Below, one piece after another: positions 8,239 through 16,099 of a DNA stretch of 18,708 nt (positions are counted from its first letter, which is position 1; the number at the start of each line of letters is the position of its first letter). The notes below the pieces were generated by a model. That model had not been told where the DNA came from. It searched no databases and saw only the letters and a program-made list of their open reading frames with translations. Source of the DNA: JADFSZ01 sp022560555 [NCBI: PVC group bacterium] (lineage in GTDB: Bacteria > GCA-001730085 > JADFSZ01); NCBI GenBank assembly GCA_022560555.1, contig JADFSZ010000009.1, positions 1 to 18,708 of the forward strand. Reading direction: 5' to 3'. The translations under genes and the position numbers were made by a program.

Positions 8239-9264
8239 ATGCGATTTTCACATCTAGAATATATTTGGCTGCTGGGCATCATTCCTTTGGGGCTACTCCT
8301 TTTGGTTTGGTCTCGACAAAAGAAAAAACAGGGTCTTCGTGCATTTGCGGATGTTTCACAGCATCCGTATCTCTTGAGGCCATTGAGCCGGGCTCGACAG
8401 CGCTTGAAGAGCGGGCTGCAAATAACTGTCTTGGGGCTGGTGGTGGCTGCGTTGCTTGGTCCGCAGTGGGGGTACGATTGGCAAGAGGTGAAAAAAAGCG
8501 GTGTGGATATTGTCGTTGCTATAGACGTCTCAAAAAGCATGTTGGCTGAAGACATAAAGCCGAATCGACTTGATCGAACAAAGAAAGAAGTTGAAAGACT
8601 CATAAGCGTCCTCAAGGGAGACCGTATTGCGATTGTGGCCTTTGCGGGAAATGCGTTTATTCAATGTCCGCTCACGACGGATTATGGAGTCGCGAAATTA
8701 TTTTTATCTGATTTAAATACAGATTCACTTCCCTTGGGAGGAACGGATATTGGACGTGCGATTGAAAAATCATTGGAAGCGTACGATAAATCTGATCTTG
8801 AACATCGTGTGCTCATATTGATTTCAGACGGTGAAGATCATGGGGGAGAAATCGAAAACGCCATCGAGAGGGCCCAAAAAGAACATGTAGCCGTTTATCC
8901 GGTTTTGGTCGGGAGTGTCATGGGCGCTCCTATTCCGATTCTTGATAACCAGGGAAACAGATCCTATATAAAAGACCAAGCGGGCTTGCTTGTTTTATCT
9001 AAACAGAATCCGGAAATGTTTTCCTTGATCGCCGCTCAAACAGGGACATTCTTGTCTGTGCTTGGCTCATCCGGCTTTGCTTTAGAAGACGTTTATTCTC
9101 TGGAAATTGATCGGCTCGAGAAAAAAGAGTTTCAGGCCCAAAGAAACAAGCAATACCATGACCGATTTGCATGGTTTGTGTTGGGGGCTCTCATTCTTTA
9201 TATGATTGAAATGTTTGTTCCCGAATCTAAAAAGGAAATTCCTCGTGAGACGTCCTCCGCATAA
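8239..9264 (+). CDS. Membrane-anchored VWA protein, BatA/BatB type
   Basis: A Bat (Bacteroides aerotolerance) protein with a von Willebrand factor A domain, thought to act in an envelope complex linked to stress tolerance. Hydrophobic segments lie at about 8-25, 58-75 and 310-326; the VWA domain runs between, about 88-290. The metal-ion-dependent adhesion site is intact: DVSKS (D96, S98, S100), T169 in GGTDIGRA, and D197 in SDGEDHGG, so metal-dependent binding is expected. The ATG has AGGA at 8231-8234, a short 4 nt spacing. Most Bat clusters carry two such proteins (BatA and BatB); only one is here, followed at once by BatC-, BatD- and BatE-like genes. Where it overlaps the next gene, the reading frame shifts by +1. 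BatA versus BatB cannot be settled by eye. Confidence 0.92.
   Translation: MRFSHLEYIWLLGIIPLGLLLLVWSRQKKKQGLRAFADVSQHPYLLRPLSRARQRLKSGLQITVLGLVVAALLGPQWGYDWQEVKKSGVDIVVAIDVSKSMLAEDIKPNRLDRTKKEVERLISVLKGDRIAIVAFAGNAFIQCPLTTDYGVAKLFLSDLNTDSLPLGGTDIGRAIEKSLEAYDKSDLEHRVLILISDGEDHGGEIENAIERAQKEHVAVYPVLVGSVMGAPIPILDNQGNRSYIKDQAGLLVLSKQNPEMFSLIAAQTGTFLSVLGSSGFALEDVYSLEIDRLEKKEFQAQRNKQYHDRFAWFVLGALILYMIEMFVPESKKEIPRETSSA
9231..9236 (+). promoter_or_regulatory. Shine-Dalgarno site favouring a GTG start at 9245
   Basis: AAAGGA lies 8 nt before GTG 9245. The in-frame ATG at 9206 lacks an SD and would give a 59 nt overlap with the VWA gene instead of 20 nt. Confidence 0.6.
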
Positions 9265-10057
9265 AAATATTTGCTTACTTGGGTTCCTGATCATTTTTAC
9301 AATGGGATTTACTTTTCGGGATTATCAAATCCGTAAAGCCAATAACTATTATCACGATGAAAAATATAAAGAGGCTCTTCAGGCGTATCAAAGGTCCGAT
9401 GGGGGGACAGACTCCCCGGAAGTTCCCTATAATACGGGGAACGCTCTGTATAAACTAGAAAAATATGAGGAGGCCCTTGAATATTATCGTCAGGGCTCGG
9501 GATTAGGTGGGGCGCGGGAGGCTGACCGGCTCTACAATGGGGGAAACGCGCATTATCGTCTCGGTCGATATCAAGACGCCTTGTCATCTTTTGAGCGGGC
9601 ACATGATATGGCCCCCGATGATGAGGATATTGTTTACAATATTGAATTTACCAAGAAAAAAATCGAAGAGATGAAAGACCGGGCCCAACAGACAGCCGAG
9701 AAATCCCGCAAGGAAAATCAAAGGCAGAAAAGCGAAGAAGAGCAAGATCAAAACGCCTCCAAGTCGGATACCAATGAGGAGTCCCCTCAAGAGTCCGCAC
9801 AACAGAAAGAAAAGAACGCTGGGGATGAAGGGAAGGAAACGCCTCAACAGCAGGACCCAGGCATAGATGAACCCCGAGAAGAGATCCAGCAAAGTCAAGC
9901 GGATGCCCGAAATGATAAAGAAAAAGAAGCAGATGATTTCAAGAAAGAAGAAGCCGAGAGAATGCTGGATGCTTTATCTGACAGAGAACCCGATCTTTTG
10001 TTTCTCCCTCAAAAAGAAAAAAACGTCCAACAGGGCCGCATATTAAAGGATTGGTAA
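9245..10057 (+). CDS. batC: BatC-like TPR protein with a charged low-complexity tail
   Basis: An envelope protein of the Bat cluster, anchored by one N-terminal hydrophobic segment (about 8-23 counted from GTG 9245) and otherwise likely periplasmic. TPR units lie at about 29-62, 61-93 and 96-129 (for example YNTGNALYKLEKYEEALEYY). Residues 140-235 are an extreme Lys/Glu/Gln-rich stretch, probably extended or coiled. The C-terminus EEAERMLDAL...LKDW is the typical BatC ending. The likely role is a scaffold between the VWA protein and BatD; this is inference from the family. GTG is preferred over ATG 9206 because of the SD at 9231-9236 and a smaller overlap, and because it leaves a clean short basic N-terminus before the helix. 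It is 270 aa, and the next gene begins 3 nt after its stop. Confidence 0.85.
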   Translation: MRRPPHKNICLLGFLIIFTMGFTFRDYQIRKANNYYHDEKYKEALQAYQRSDGGTDSPEVPYNTGNALYKLEKYEEALEYYRQGSGLGGAREADRLYNGGNAHYRLGRYQDALSSFERAHDMAPDDEDIVYNIEFTKKKIEEMKDRAQQTAEKSRKENQRQKSEEEQDQNASKSDTNEESPQESAQQKEKNAGDEGKETPQQQDPGIDEPREEIQQSQADARNDKEKEADDFKKEEAERMLDALSDREPDLLFLPQKEKNVQQGRILKDW

Positions 10058-10060
10058 ATC

Positions 10061-11953
10061 ATGAAGTTTCGATCGAGTTTTATGCCGCGGTTTTTCATTG
10101 TTATGGTCTTGGGTGTTTTCGGCCTTGTCCCATCTGCATGGGCCGATGAAGTGTCCTTGTCGTTGGATAAAACTGAAATTTTTCTGGGTGATTACGCGAC
10201 GCTTTTAGTTAAAATACGTTCAGGTAAAAATCAGGTTTCTCGACCGGTATTGAAAGACATTCCGGGATTATCGGTGAAATATATAAGTGTGCGCCAAGAA
10301 TCTTATTCAAGCTTTACGCTGGTTTTCAACGGAAAAGGTGTTCAATCGTCCAAAGAAGGCGGCCGGACGATTTTTGAATACAGGCTGACGCCGAAGGCGA
10401 AAGGCGAATACTTATTGGGGACGGATTGGCTGGTTGTTAACAATCAAACGGTTAACACAGAGCCGGTCACGATACGGGTTGTTGATGAAATCCGTAAAAC
10501 CGCAGATGTCTTTATTCAGGTTGAAGCGGATAAAGAGCGTGTTGTATTAGGGGAACAAATTTATTTAACCGTAAAATGGTTTCTGAAAAAAGATGTCGAA
10601 GGATATGTTTTCAATATTCCTTGGATGGAAGAAAATCAGATGTATTTGATGAAGTCTCCGCGTTTGGATCAGAAGCGGGGATATCTGAGTATTCGTGTGA
10701 ATGGAAATCAAGAGGTGATGGGTGAGAAAAGTCAGGTGAATATCCAGGGGGTCCCCTATGCCGTTATTCAGTTTTCAAAAATCATTGTCCCTCTTAAAGT
10801 TGGGGTGATTAGTATAGAACCCATGTTTTTGCGGTGCGATATCGTAACCGGATACCGTAAAAGCCCCCGATCAAAAATGTTTGATAGTTTCTTCAGTAAT
10901 GATTTTTTTGGTTTTGGTCAGGAAACTGTTACGGAATCTGTCGCGACACGCAGTGCTCCGCTCGAAATTCAAGTTGATAAACTACCTGTTGATCATGTCC
11001 CGGAGACATTTACGGGTGCGATAGGGCAATTTGAATTTAATGTGAGCGTTGAGCCTGATCATGTGAGCGTGGGGGACCCGATAACGCTTGCTATCACCAT
11101 TACCGGGACCGGAAATCTGCCCTCAATAAAGGACCCGATATTTCCTGAATTAGTTGGTGTCCGGTCGTATGAACCGGAGGTGACGGCATCTCTGGACGAA
11201 TATAAAAGTGATTGGAGGGGAGAAAAACACTTTCGAAAAATGTATGTGCCGAGTCAGCCGGGCACGCTTGAAATCCCGATTATTCCCTTTAGTTACTTTG
11301 ATACACGTAAGCGCGAATACGTGACGATATCGAAGGGGCCTTTTACCCTGACGGTGGAAGAAGGACAAGTTTTAGGGTTGCCGACGGGGGTGTCTGTACC
11401 GATACATTTGGGCGCCAAGCCGTCTAAAGAGATCGAGATTCTATCCGAAGACATATTGTACATCAAGGATAAGTTAGGCCCTGTCAGGGATGCATCCATA
11501 AAGCGCACAAGGAAGCTTTCTCTTATTTTTCTTTATATATTCTGGCCCTTATTGTGTTTGATTATGTGGACATTAAGAAAAAAACAGCTGAAAAATCGAA
11601 AAAATATTTTTCAGGTTCGACGGAAATATGCGTTAAAATCCGCCATCGGACAGCTGAAAAAGCATACGAAAAACAATTATTTTGAAGACGAAAAGTTTTA
11701 TGATGAATTGATGAAGATTCTTCGGAATTATTTTTGTGATAAGTTGGGATTAACAGCCGCAACCGCTTTGGACGATGTCGCGCGGATGCATGGGGAAAAC
11801 AATGAGCCGGATAGGATATGGAAGCAGATTCAAAATATAACCGAGAAAATTGATTATATACGCTTTGTGAAAAAAGAATCGTCCATTGATGAGCGTATTA
11901 AACTGCGGACGTCTGTGCGGGAACTCATTATTGAAGCAGACAAAAAATTATAA
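10061..11953 (+). CDS. batD: BatD-like protein (oxygen tolerance family), exported
   Basis: A 630-aa envelope protein. Residues 1-28 form a signal peptide (basic start, hydrophobic core, SAWA cleavage box before D29). The periplasmic part (29 to about 480) holds repeated Ig-like beta domains, with the family's GDPITLAITITGTGNL segment and an MFDSFFSNDFFGFGQE acidic-aromatic stretch typical of BatD. A membrane helix follows at about 485-506, then a basic cytosolic helical tail (KYALKSAIGQLKKHTKN, FYDELMKILRNYFCDKLGL). It thus spans the membrane once, with most of its mass outside, and probably binds the VWA protein and BatC. AAAGGA at 10045-10050 lies 10 nt before the ATG. It has no known catalytic motif. 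Family call is firm; molecular role is not established. Confidence 0.9.
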   Translation: MKFRSSFMPRFFIVMVLGVFGLVPSAWADEVSLSLDKTEIFLGDYATLLVKIRSGKNQVSRPVLKDIPGLSVKYISVRQESYSSFTLVFNGKGVQSSKEGGRTIFEYRLTPKAKGEYLLGTDWLVVNNQTVNTEPVTIRVVDEIRKTADVFIQVEADKERVVLGEQIYLTVKWFLKKDVEGYVFNIPWMEENQMYLMKSPRLDQKRGYLSIRVNGNQEVMGEKSQVNIQGVPYAVIQFSKIIVPLKVGVISIEPMFLRCDIVTGYRKSPRSKMFDSFFSNDFFGFGQETVTESVATRSAPLEIQVDKLPVDHVPETFTGAIGQFEFNVSVEPDHVSVGDPITLAITITGTGNLPSIKDPIFPELVGVRSYEPEVTASLDEYKSDWRGEKHFRKMYVPSQPGTLEIPIIPFSYFDTRKREYVTISKGPFTLTVEEGQVLGLPTGVSVPIHLGAKPSKEIEILSEDILYIKDKLGPVRDASIKRTRKLSLIFLYIFWPLLCLIMWTLRKKQLKNRKNIFQVRRKYALKSAIGQLKKHTKNNYFEDEKFYDELMKILRNYFCDKLGLTAATALDDVARMHGENNEPDRIWKQIQNITEKIDYIRFVKKESSIDERIKLRTSVRELIIEADKKL

Positions 11954-11966
11954 TGTTGAGTGTCTT

Positions 11967-12770
11967 ATGAAAAATGAACTTAAAAAGTGGTTTGGTTTAG
12001 CATGTACTTTTCTTTTTATTGCCGGGTTGTTAAATCTCTCCGATGCAAGTGCTCAAGCGCTTAGTCAAAACCTAAACGAGAGGGATGTTCAGCGTATTTT
12101 TCAAAAAGCCAATAAAGCCTACCAAAATCAAGAGTACCTGATGGCCAGGACCCTGTATGAAGAAGTGCTTGAGTCTGTCCGGCAAAACAGCGCGGTATAT
12201 TATAATCTGGGAAATGTATGCTATCAACTTCGTCAATGGGGCTGGTCAAGGTATTACTATGAAAAAGCAAAAAAAATATCACCCACGGATCCTGATGTTC
12301 GGGCGAATTTAAGAATTGTTCTCGGAAAATTACCGTTTTCAGAAGATGTAGTTGGTAAAGCATGGTATGTTCGACTTTTTCTTTCGATTCTTGGCTGGCT
12401 GACCCCCTTTGGCTGGGCCGTTGGCGGTGTCGTGTGTTTAACGATCCTGAGTATTATTTTTTTAATCCGTTTGTACAGTCCGACTTGGAGTTCTTTTCAT
12501 TCCGGGTGTGCCTTATTGTGCGGGATGGCTCTGATTATTTCAGTTCTTTTAAGTGCTGTCGCGCATAAAGTAAATGTATCCGGAACCAGAGTGATTATCG
12601 TCCAGTCTTGTGAGGCGCGATATAGTCCGTCGCTCCGGGGATCTTTGGCGTTTCGTATCGAAGAAGGGCTTGAGTGTCAAAAAATTCGTCAAAAAGATGG
12701 TTGGGTGTTCGTGCGTTTGGACTCCGAGCATGCGGGCTGGATACTTAAAGAATTTGCTGGTACAATATGA
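11967..12770 (+). CDS. BatE-like TPR/SH3 membrane protein
   Basis: A 267-aa envelope protein. A signal peptide or anchor (KNELKKW, then a hydrophobic core ending near LSDASAQA, about residue 31) leads to TPR-type repeats (43-110, with NSAVYYNLGNVCYQLRQWGWS). Hydrophobic helices lie at about 132-168 and 178-198, followed by a bacterial SH3-like domain (205-262) with RYSPSLRGS and the DGWVFVRL...GWILKEF pattern. This order of signal, TPR, membrane helices and SH3 is that of BatE. I chose ATG 11967 because a signal peptide starts there. The frame is open upstream to 11886, but that part overlaps batD and looks uncoded; the SD is weak (GAGTG). The stop overlaps the next start as ATGA, tying the Bat block to an ABC permease. 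SH3 may bind cell wall or a partner; that is inference. Confidence 0.85.
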   Translation: MKNELKKWFGLACTFLFIAGLLNLSDASAQALSQNLNERDVQRIFQKANKAYQNQEYLMARTLYEEVLESVRQNSAVYYNLGNVCYQLRQWGWSRYYYEKAKKISPTDPDVRANLRIVLGKLPFSEDVVGKAWYVRLFLSILGWLTPFGWAVGGVVCLTILSIIFLIRLYSPTWSSFHSGCALLCGMALIISVLLSAVAHKVNVSGTRVIIVQSCEARYSPSLRGSLAFRIEEGLECQKIRQKDGWVFVRLDSEHAGWILKEFAGTI

Positions 12771-13561
12771 AAGCTATGAAAAACATATGGGCCATTATAG
12801 TCCTGACGATGACGAATCTTCTGCGCAGCCGTGTGTATCTCGGTTTAGTTTTTTTTATGCTTCTTATGCTTGCGGCAAGCCAGCTTTTTTCTTATTTTAC
12901 TTTCGAAGAGGAGATTAAAATTGTTATGGATGTCGGACTCGCGGGTCTTACGATGATGGGCTTGTTAACAGCTGTTTTCACGACAGCCTGGAGTTTGCCG
13001 ACGGATCTGGAACAAAAAACTTTATTCATGGTCCTTTCGTATCCGGTGTCAAAGACTCAAATTCTTTTAGGAAAATTCATTTCATGTTCGTTATCCGTTC
13101 TGTGCAACTTGTTCTTCATGGGAGTTATGTTTTGGGTTTTAGTGCTGTTCAAGCTGCAGGATAAAGGTGTCGACTTCCAGTATCTTTCAATGCAACTAGG
13201 CAAAACATTTATTCTTATTGCTATGGAATCCATCGTATCGGTCGGTATTTTACTCCTTATGTCGATCTACTTTACTCCGGTGATCAATATCGTGATGTTC
13301 CTTTTCATTTTCATATTGGGACATGCGGCCGGCATGATCGAAGTTGCCATCATTAAAACGGAGTTCATCTTTTTTTCAGTGATCAGATTTTTATTTATTT
13401 TTATTCCTGATTTGACATATTTTAACATTAGGGACGCTGTTGTTTTAAATCAAGTTGTGTCATGGCATTATGTCGAATGGGCCGTCCTTTACGGGGGTTT
13501 GTACACGGGACTCATGGTAGCCCTTTCTTGTTATCTGTTTGAAAAAAAGGAAATAGTTTAA
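12767..13561 (+). CDS. ABC-2 type exporter permease (first of a paralogous pair)
   Basis: An inner-membrane permease of 264 aa with about six hydrophobic helices (for example 22-45, 55-77, 104-128, 146-168, 170-195, 236-257). It carries AWSLPTDLEQKT (74-85), SYPVSKTQILLGKF (91-104) and IPDLTYFNIRD (213-223), marks shared with the second permease at 14426. With that permease and the ATPase between, it would form a heterodimeric exporter core. The substrate is unknown; lipid, glycan or protein are all possible. The ATG overlaps the BatE-like stop (ATGA); an alternative in-frame ATG at 12776 is possible, and neither has a strong SD. The gene before it belongs to the Bat set, so the exporter may share regulation with it. 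Confidence 0.9.
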   Translation: MKAMKNIWAIIVLTMTNLLRSRVYLGLVFFMLLMLAASQLFSYFTFEEEIKIVMDVGLAGLTMMGLLTAVFTTAWSLPTDLEQKTLFMVLSYPVSKTQILLGKFISCSLSVLCNLFFMGVMFWVLVLFKLQDKGVDFQYLSMQLGKTFILIAMESIVSVGILLLMSIYFTPVINIVMFLFIFILGHAAGMIEVAIIKTEFIFFSVIRFLFIFIPDLTYFNIRDAVVLNQVVSWHYVEWAVLYGGLYTGLMVALSCYLFEKKEIV

Positions 13562-13574
13562 AGGGGGAAATTTA

Positions 13575-14429
13575 ATGGAAGAACATGTTCTTGACGTTAA
13601 AAATCTGGTTAAATTCTATAAAGGTCTTGGAGGGCTCAAGAAGGTTTTAGCCGTCGATCAATTGAGCCTGTCGGTAAAAAAAGGCGAAGTTTACGGGATT
13701 CTTGGGCCGAACGGGTCGGGAAAGACCACATTGATGAAACTCATTATGGGGCTTTTGTTTCCGTCGAAGGGCCAAATAAAAATATTTGGGAGCTCTGTAA
13801 AAAAACTGTCAATAAAAAAACGTATCGGATTTCTCCCGGAAGAAGCTTATCTTTACCGGTTTCTTTCTGCTGAAGAAACGTTGAAGTTTTTTGCGGAATT
13901 AGCCGATGTTCCGCGTCGAGAGCAAAAAACAAGAATTGCGGATGCTTTACACGTCGTCGGGCTTTTTGAAGCGCGCAAGAGACCCTCACGGACGTATTCT
14001 AAAGGAATGAGCCGGAGATTAGGTCTCGCGCAGATCCTCATTAAAGATCCGGATTTTGTCGTACTCGATGAACCAACCGTTGGCCTGGATCCGATCGGGT
14101 CCCGCGAAATTAAGGAGATTATTCTCGGCCTTAAGGAAAGAGGAAAAACGGTTTTGTTCTCTTCTCATCTTTTAAGTGAGGTTGAAATGGTCTGTGATCG
14201 TATCGGCATTATGCACAAGGGGAAGCTGGTTTTGACGGGCCATTTAAACGAACTGCTTTTAAGAAAGAATGAATATTCTCTTGTCTTGGAAGGATTTGAC
14301 ATAGGTAGACAAAGTGAGCTGGAACAGGTACTCCAAAAAAGTTTTCATGCAAAGGTTATTTCCGTGAATCGCTCGCGCGAAACGATGGAAGATGTGTTTA
14401 TTAAAACAATCAAAAAACACGCATCATGA
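13575..14429 (+). CDS. ABC transporter ATP-binding protein
   Basis: The cytosolic ATPase that powers the flanking permeases. Walker A GPNGSGKTT (44-52), a Q-loop place reading FLPEEAYLY (86-94, Glu in place of Gln, as seen in several exporters of this type from memory), signature YSKGMSRRLGLAQ (141-153), Walker B FVVLDEPT (161-168) and switch histidine H198 in FSSHLLSE are all present, so it should hydrolyse ATP. The C-terminal 50 residues form a small alpha/beta tail ending in the ETMEDVFIK motif common in CcmA/NatA-type ATPases. AGGGGGA at 13562-13568 gives a good SD. Its TGA overlaps the next permease start (ATGA). It sits between two permeases, the usual order of ABC-2 exporters. Confidence 0.97.
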   Translation: MEEHVLDVKNLVKFYKGLGGLKKVLAVDQLSLSVKKGEVYGILGPNGSGKTTLMKLIMGLLFPSKGQIKIFGSSVKKLSIKKRIGFLPEEAYLYRFLSAEETLKFFAELADVPRREQKTRIADALHVVGLFEARKRPSRTYSKGMSRRLGLAQILIKDPDFVVLDEPTVGLDPIGSREIKEIILGLKERGKTVLFSSHLLSEVEMVCDRIGIMHKGKLVLTGHLNELLLRKNEYSLVLEGFDIGRQSELEQVLQKSFHAKVISVNRSRETMEDVFIKTIKKHAS

Positions 14430-15205
14430 TTCTCAGCCGAAAAACATTTTCTCTGGCCCGGATAACCTCTCTGGAGATCATTCGTCTTAATTTGTTTTGG
14501 GTTTTGGCGGCATTTTCGGGGATCATTGTAATCTTTACAAAAACATTCTCGGTATATTCAACTAATATTCAGATCAATATGGTTCAGGATATCGGACTCG
14601 TGCTGATTGCAGGTGTGAACACGTTTCTTGTCGTGATCTTGGTCGCATGGATACTTCCGCGGGAGGTCGAAAACAAAACCATTTACGGATTTTTTACTCA
14701 ATCTGTTAGAAAAGTGGATTATGTGGCCGGAAAGTTTTTTGGATTTGCTTTCATATTATTTCTCATGACTTTTTTTTTGTCATTCCTCCTTTTTGTATAT
14801 GTTTGGTTGTCCTTTGATGTTCGCGCGTATCATATTTTCACGGTGGCTTTATTTTCCTATATTGCGAATGTGATTTTGCTTTCCATCACGATATTGTCTT
14901 CAACTGTTTTAACAGGTTCTGTGAATATTTTTTTCGGACTCTTTGTGTATATGATGGGGTCGTTTAATCAATCTCTGGAATATTTAGTCGAACGATCCAT
15001 GGAAATCCCGCTTCTCAAGGCTGGTTTGATCACAGTTTTAAAAATCATCCCGGATTTTGATCGTTTGAATATCCGGGATGAAGTACTTGCCGGGATTCCC
15101 ATTCATTGGGAAGAATTGTGGAGTTATTCTATGGGATCACTTTTGCTGTATGGCGGGGTTTGTCTTATTACGGCTGGTATCGTGTTTTCCCGTCGAGAAT
15201 TTTAA
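14426..15205 (+). CDS. ABC-2 type exporter permease (second of a paralogous pair)
   Basis: An inner-membrane permease of 259 aa, probable partner of the permease at 12767. It shares with that protein AWILPREVENKT (74-85) and GKF (102-104) at the very same residue numbers, and a later IPDFDRLNIRDEV (208-220) motif, followed by a last helix and a basic end (SRREF against KKEIV). About six hydrophobic helices are seen. The two are clearly diverged copies; paired with one ATPase they suggest a heterodimeric exporter. Its start overlaps the ATPase stop as ATGA, so expression is likely coupled. Substrate is unknown. Confidence 0.9.
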   Translation: MILSRKTFSLARITSLEIIRLNLFWVLAAFSGIIVIFTKTFSVYSTNIQINMVQDIGLVLIAGVNTFLVVILVAWILPREVENKTIYGFFTQSVRKVDYVAGKFFGFAFILFLMTFFLSFLLFVYVWLSFDVRAYHIFTVALFSYIANVILLSITILSSTVLTGSVNIFFGLFVYMMGSFNQSLEYLVERSMEIPLLKAGLITVLKIIPDFDRLNIRDEVLAGIPIHWEELWSYSMGSLLLYGGVCLITAGIVFSRREF

Positions 15206-15231
15206 GCGGCATGACATTTTAAGGATAACTT

Positions 15232-15933
15232 ATGAATCGTATTTTGAAAGCATATGCTCCCGCTTCTCTCATTGTATTATTGATCTTTTCTGTTTTTTAC
15301 TCTCAAGAAAAAGTTAAGGTGCAGTTGCGGGAAGAAGAGTTTTTTTATTCCGCACAGATTCATCCTGGTCAAGCGTTAGGCGGAATTGTTTTAGCGGGAT
15401 TTAAAGGGCTCGCGGTCGATCTGATTTGGATTAATCTTGACGAAAACTTTCATAGCGGGAGATGGCACCGGGTTTTACCGATGTTTTATACGGTATCCCA
15501 TCTTCAGCCTCATTTTATTCAGAATTGGGCTCTCGGAGCCTGGCATATGGCATTTAATGTTTCGCATGAAGCCCAAAGTATTGAGAAAAAACGCGAGTGG
15601 GTATGGACAGGGATCCGCTTTGTTAAAGAAGGCCTTTCGTATAATCGGGATCGCTATGATCTTTATTTTGAAACAGGATGGATTTATTATCAGAAAGCGA
15701 AACTATTTGACGACCCATGGCTTATGCAAGAAAAGGCAATCATCTTTTTCAAAAGGGCTTTAAGACATAAATCCCCCGAATATGTGCCTCGCTTGATTGG
15801 TCATATTTATCGCAAAGCCGGACGCCGGGAAGAAGCGATCCGGGTTTTTGAGAGTATCCTTGCCCAGCGCCCTCATGATCATGTTGCCAAACGAGTTTTG
15901 GGTGATTTGAAGAACAGTCGGCCGTTAGAGTAG
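15232..15933 (+). CDS. Membrane-anchored TPR protein next to the ABC exporter
   Basis: A 233-aa protein with one N-terminal hydrophobic segment (about 8-23), probably an uncleaved anchor with the rest outside the cytosol. The first part holds a conserved-looking aromatic region (LAVDLIWINLDENFHSGRW, 60-78; LPMFYTVSHLQPHFIQNW, 82-99; GAWHMAFNVSHEAQ, 102-115), then TPR-type helices to residue 227 (AIIFFKRALRHKSPEYVPRL, AGRREEAIRVFESILAQRP). I know no named function. AAGGA at 15221-15225 lies 6 nt before the ATG. It sits 26 nt after the permease, the last gene of the long run, so it is probably an accessory part of the exporter; that is inference. The aromatic stretch (W, H, F) may bind a ligand. 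Confidence 0.8.
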   Translation: MNRILKAYAPASLIVLLIFSVFYSQEKVKVQLREEEFFYSAQIHPGQALGGIVLAGFKGLAVDLIWINLDENFHSGRWHRVLPMFYTVSHLQPHFIQNWALGAWHMAFNVSHEAQSIEKKREWVWTGIRFVKEGLSYNRDRYDLYFETGWIYYQKAKLFDDPWLMQEKAIIFFKRALRHKSPEYVPRLIGHIYRKAGRREEAIRVFESILAQRPHDHVAKRVLGDLKNSRPLE

Positions 15934-15993
15934 TTGCCTTTTCTTATATTCCCATGCGTTTCAATACCTTGCTTCCCAACTATTTATTTCAAA

Positions 15994-16010
15994 GTGTTTA
16001 CGTAAAACAC
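15994..16010 (+). repeat. Inverted repeat upstream of the MerR-MinD promoter
   Basis: GTGTTT and AAACAC flank a 5 nt centre ACGTA. It lies 31 nt before the -35 box at 16041, with no following T run. It fits a protein-binding site better than a terminator. A second small palindrome, AAGTACTT, is at 16021-16028. What binds is unknown. Confidence 0.4.
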
Positions 16011-16040
16011 CTCTGAACATAAGTACTTGGTTGTAATAAC

Positions 16041-16068
16041 TTGACAATCATGTAATTATCGCTAAAAT
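16041..16068 (+). promoter_or_regulatory. Sigma70-type promoter for the MerR-MinD gene
   Basis: A perfect -35 box TTGACA (16041-16046), a 16 nt spacer and a -10 box TAAAAT (16063-16068, five of six matches) lie in the 166 nt gap after the long gene run. Transcription should begin near 16075. The -10 box overlaps the first in-frame ATG (16067), so that ATG cannot be the start of the main product. This is the clearest promoter in the window. Confidence 0.75.
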
Positions 16069-16088
16069 GATCCTGTCTTTATTTATAT

Positions 16089-16097
16089 GGGGAGGGG
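16089..16097 (+). promoter_or_regulatory. Shine-Dalgarno site for a TTG start at 16100
   Basis: A G-rich run containing GGAGG (16091-16095) lies 4-5 nt before TTG 16100. The spacing is short but like that of the TTG gene at 2880. It supports the TTG over ATG 16067, which has no SD. Confidence 0.65.
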
Positions 16098-16099
16098 AT

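Noticed and set aside
9206-9244. ATG 9206 as start of the BatC-like gene
   Set aside because: No SD, larger overlap with the VWA gene; GTG 9245 has AAAGGA 8 nt before it.
11886-11966. Upstream extension of the BatE-like gene to 11886
   Set aside because: The extra residues overlap batD and do not look like a signal peptide; ATG 11967 gives a clean signal sequence.
15994-16010. Inverted repeat read as an intrinsic terminator for the long operon
   Set aside because: The stem is AT-rich (6 bp) and is not followed by a T tract on the + strand, so it does not look like a Rho-independent terminator.
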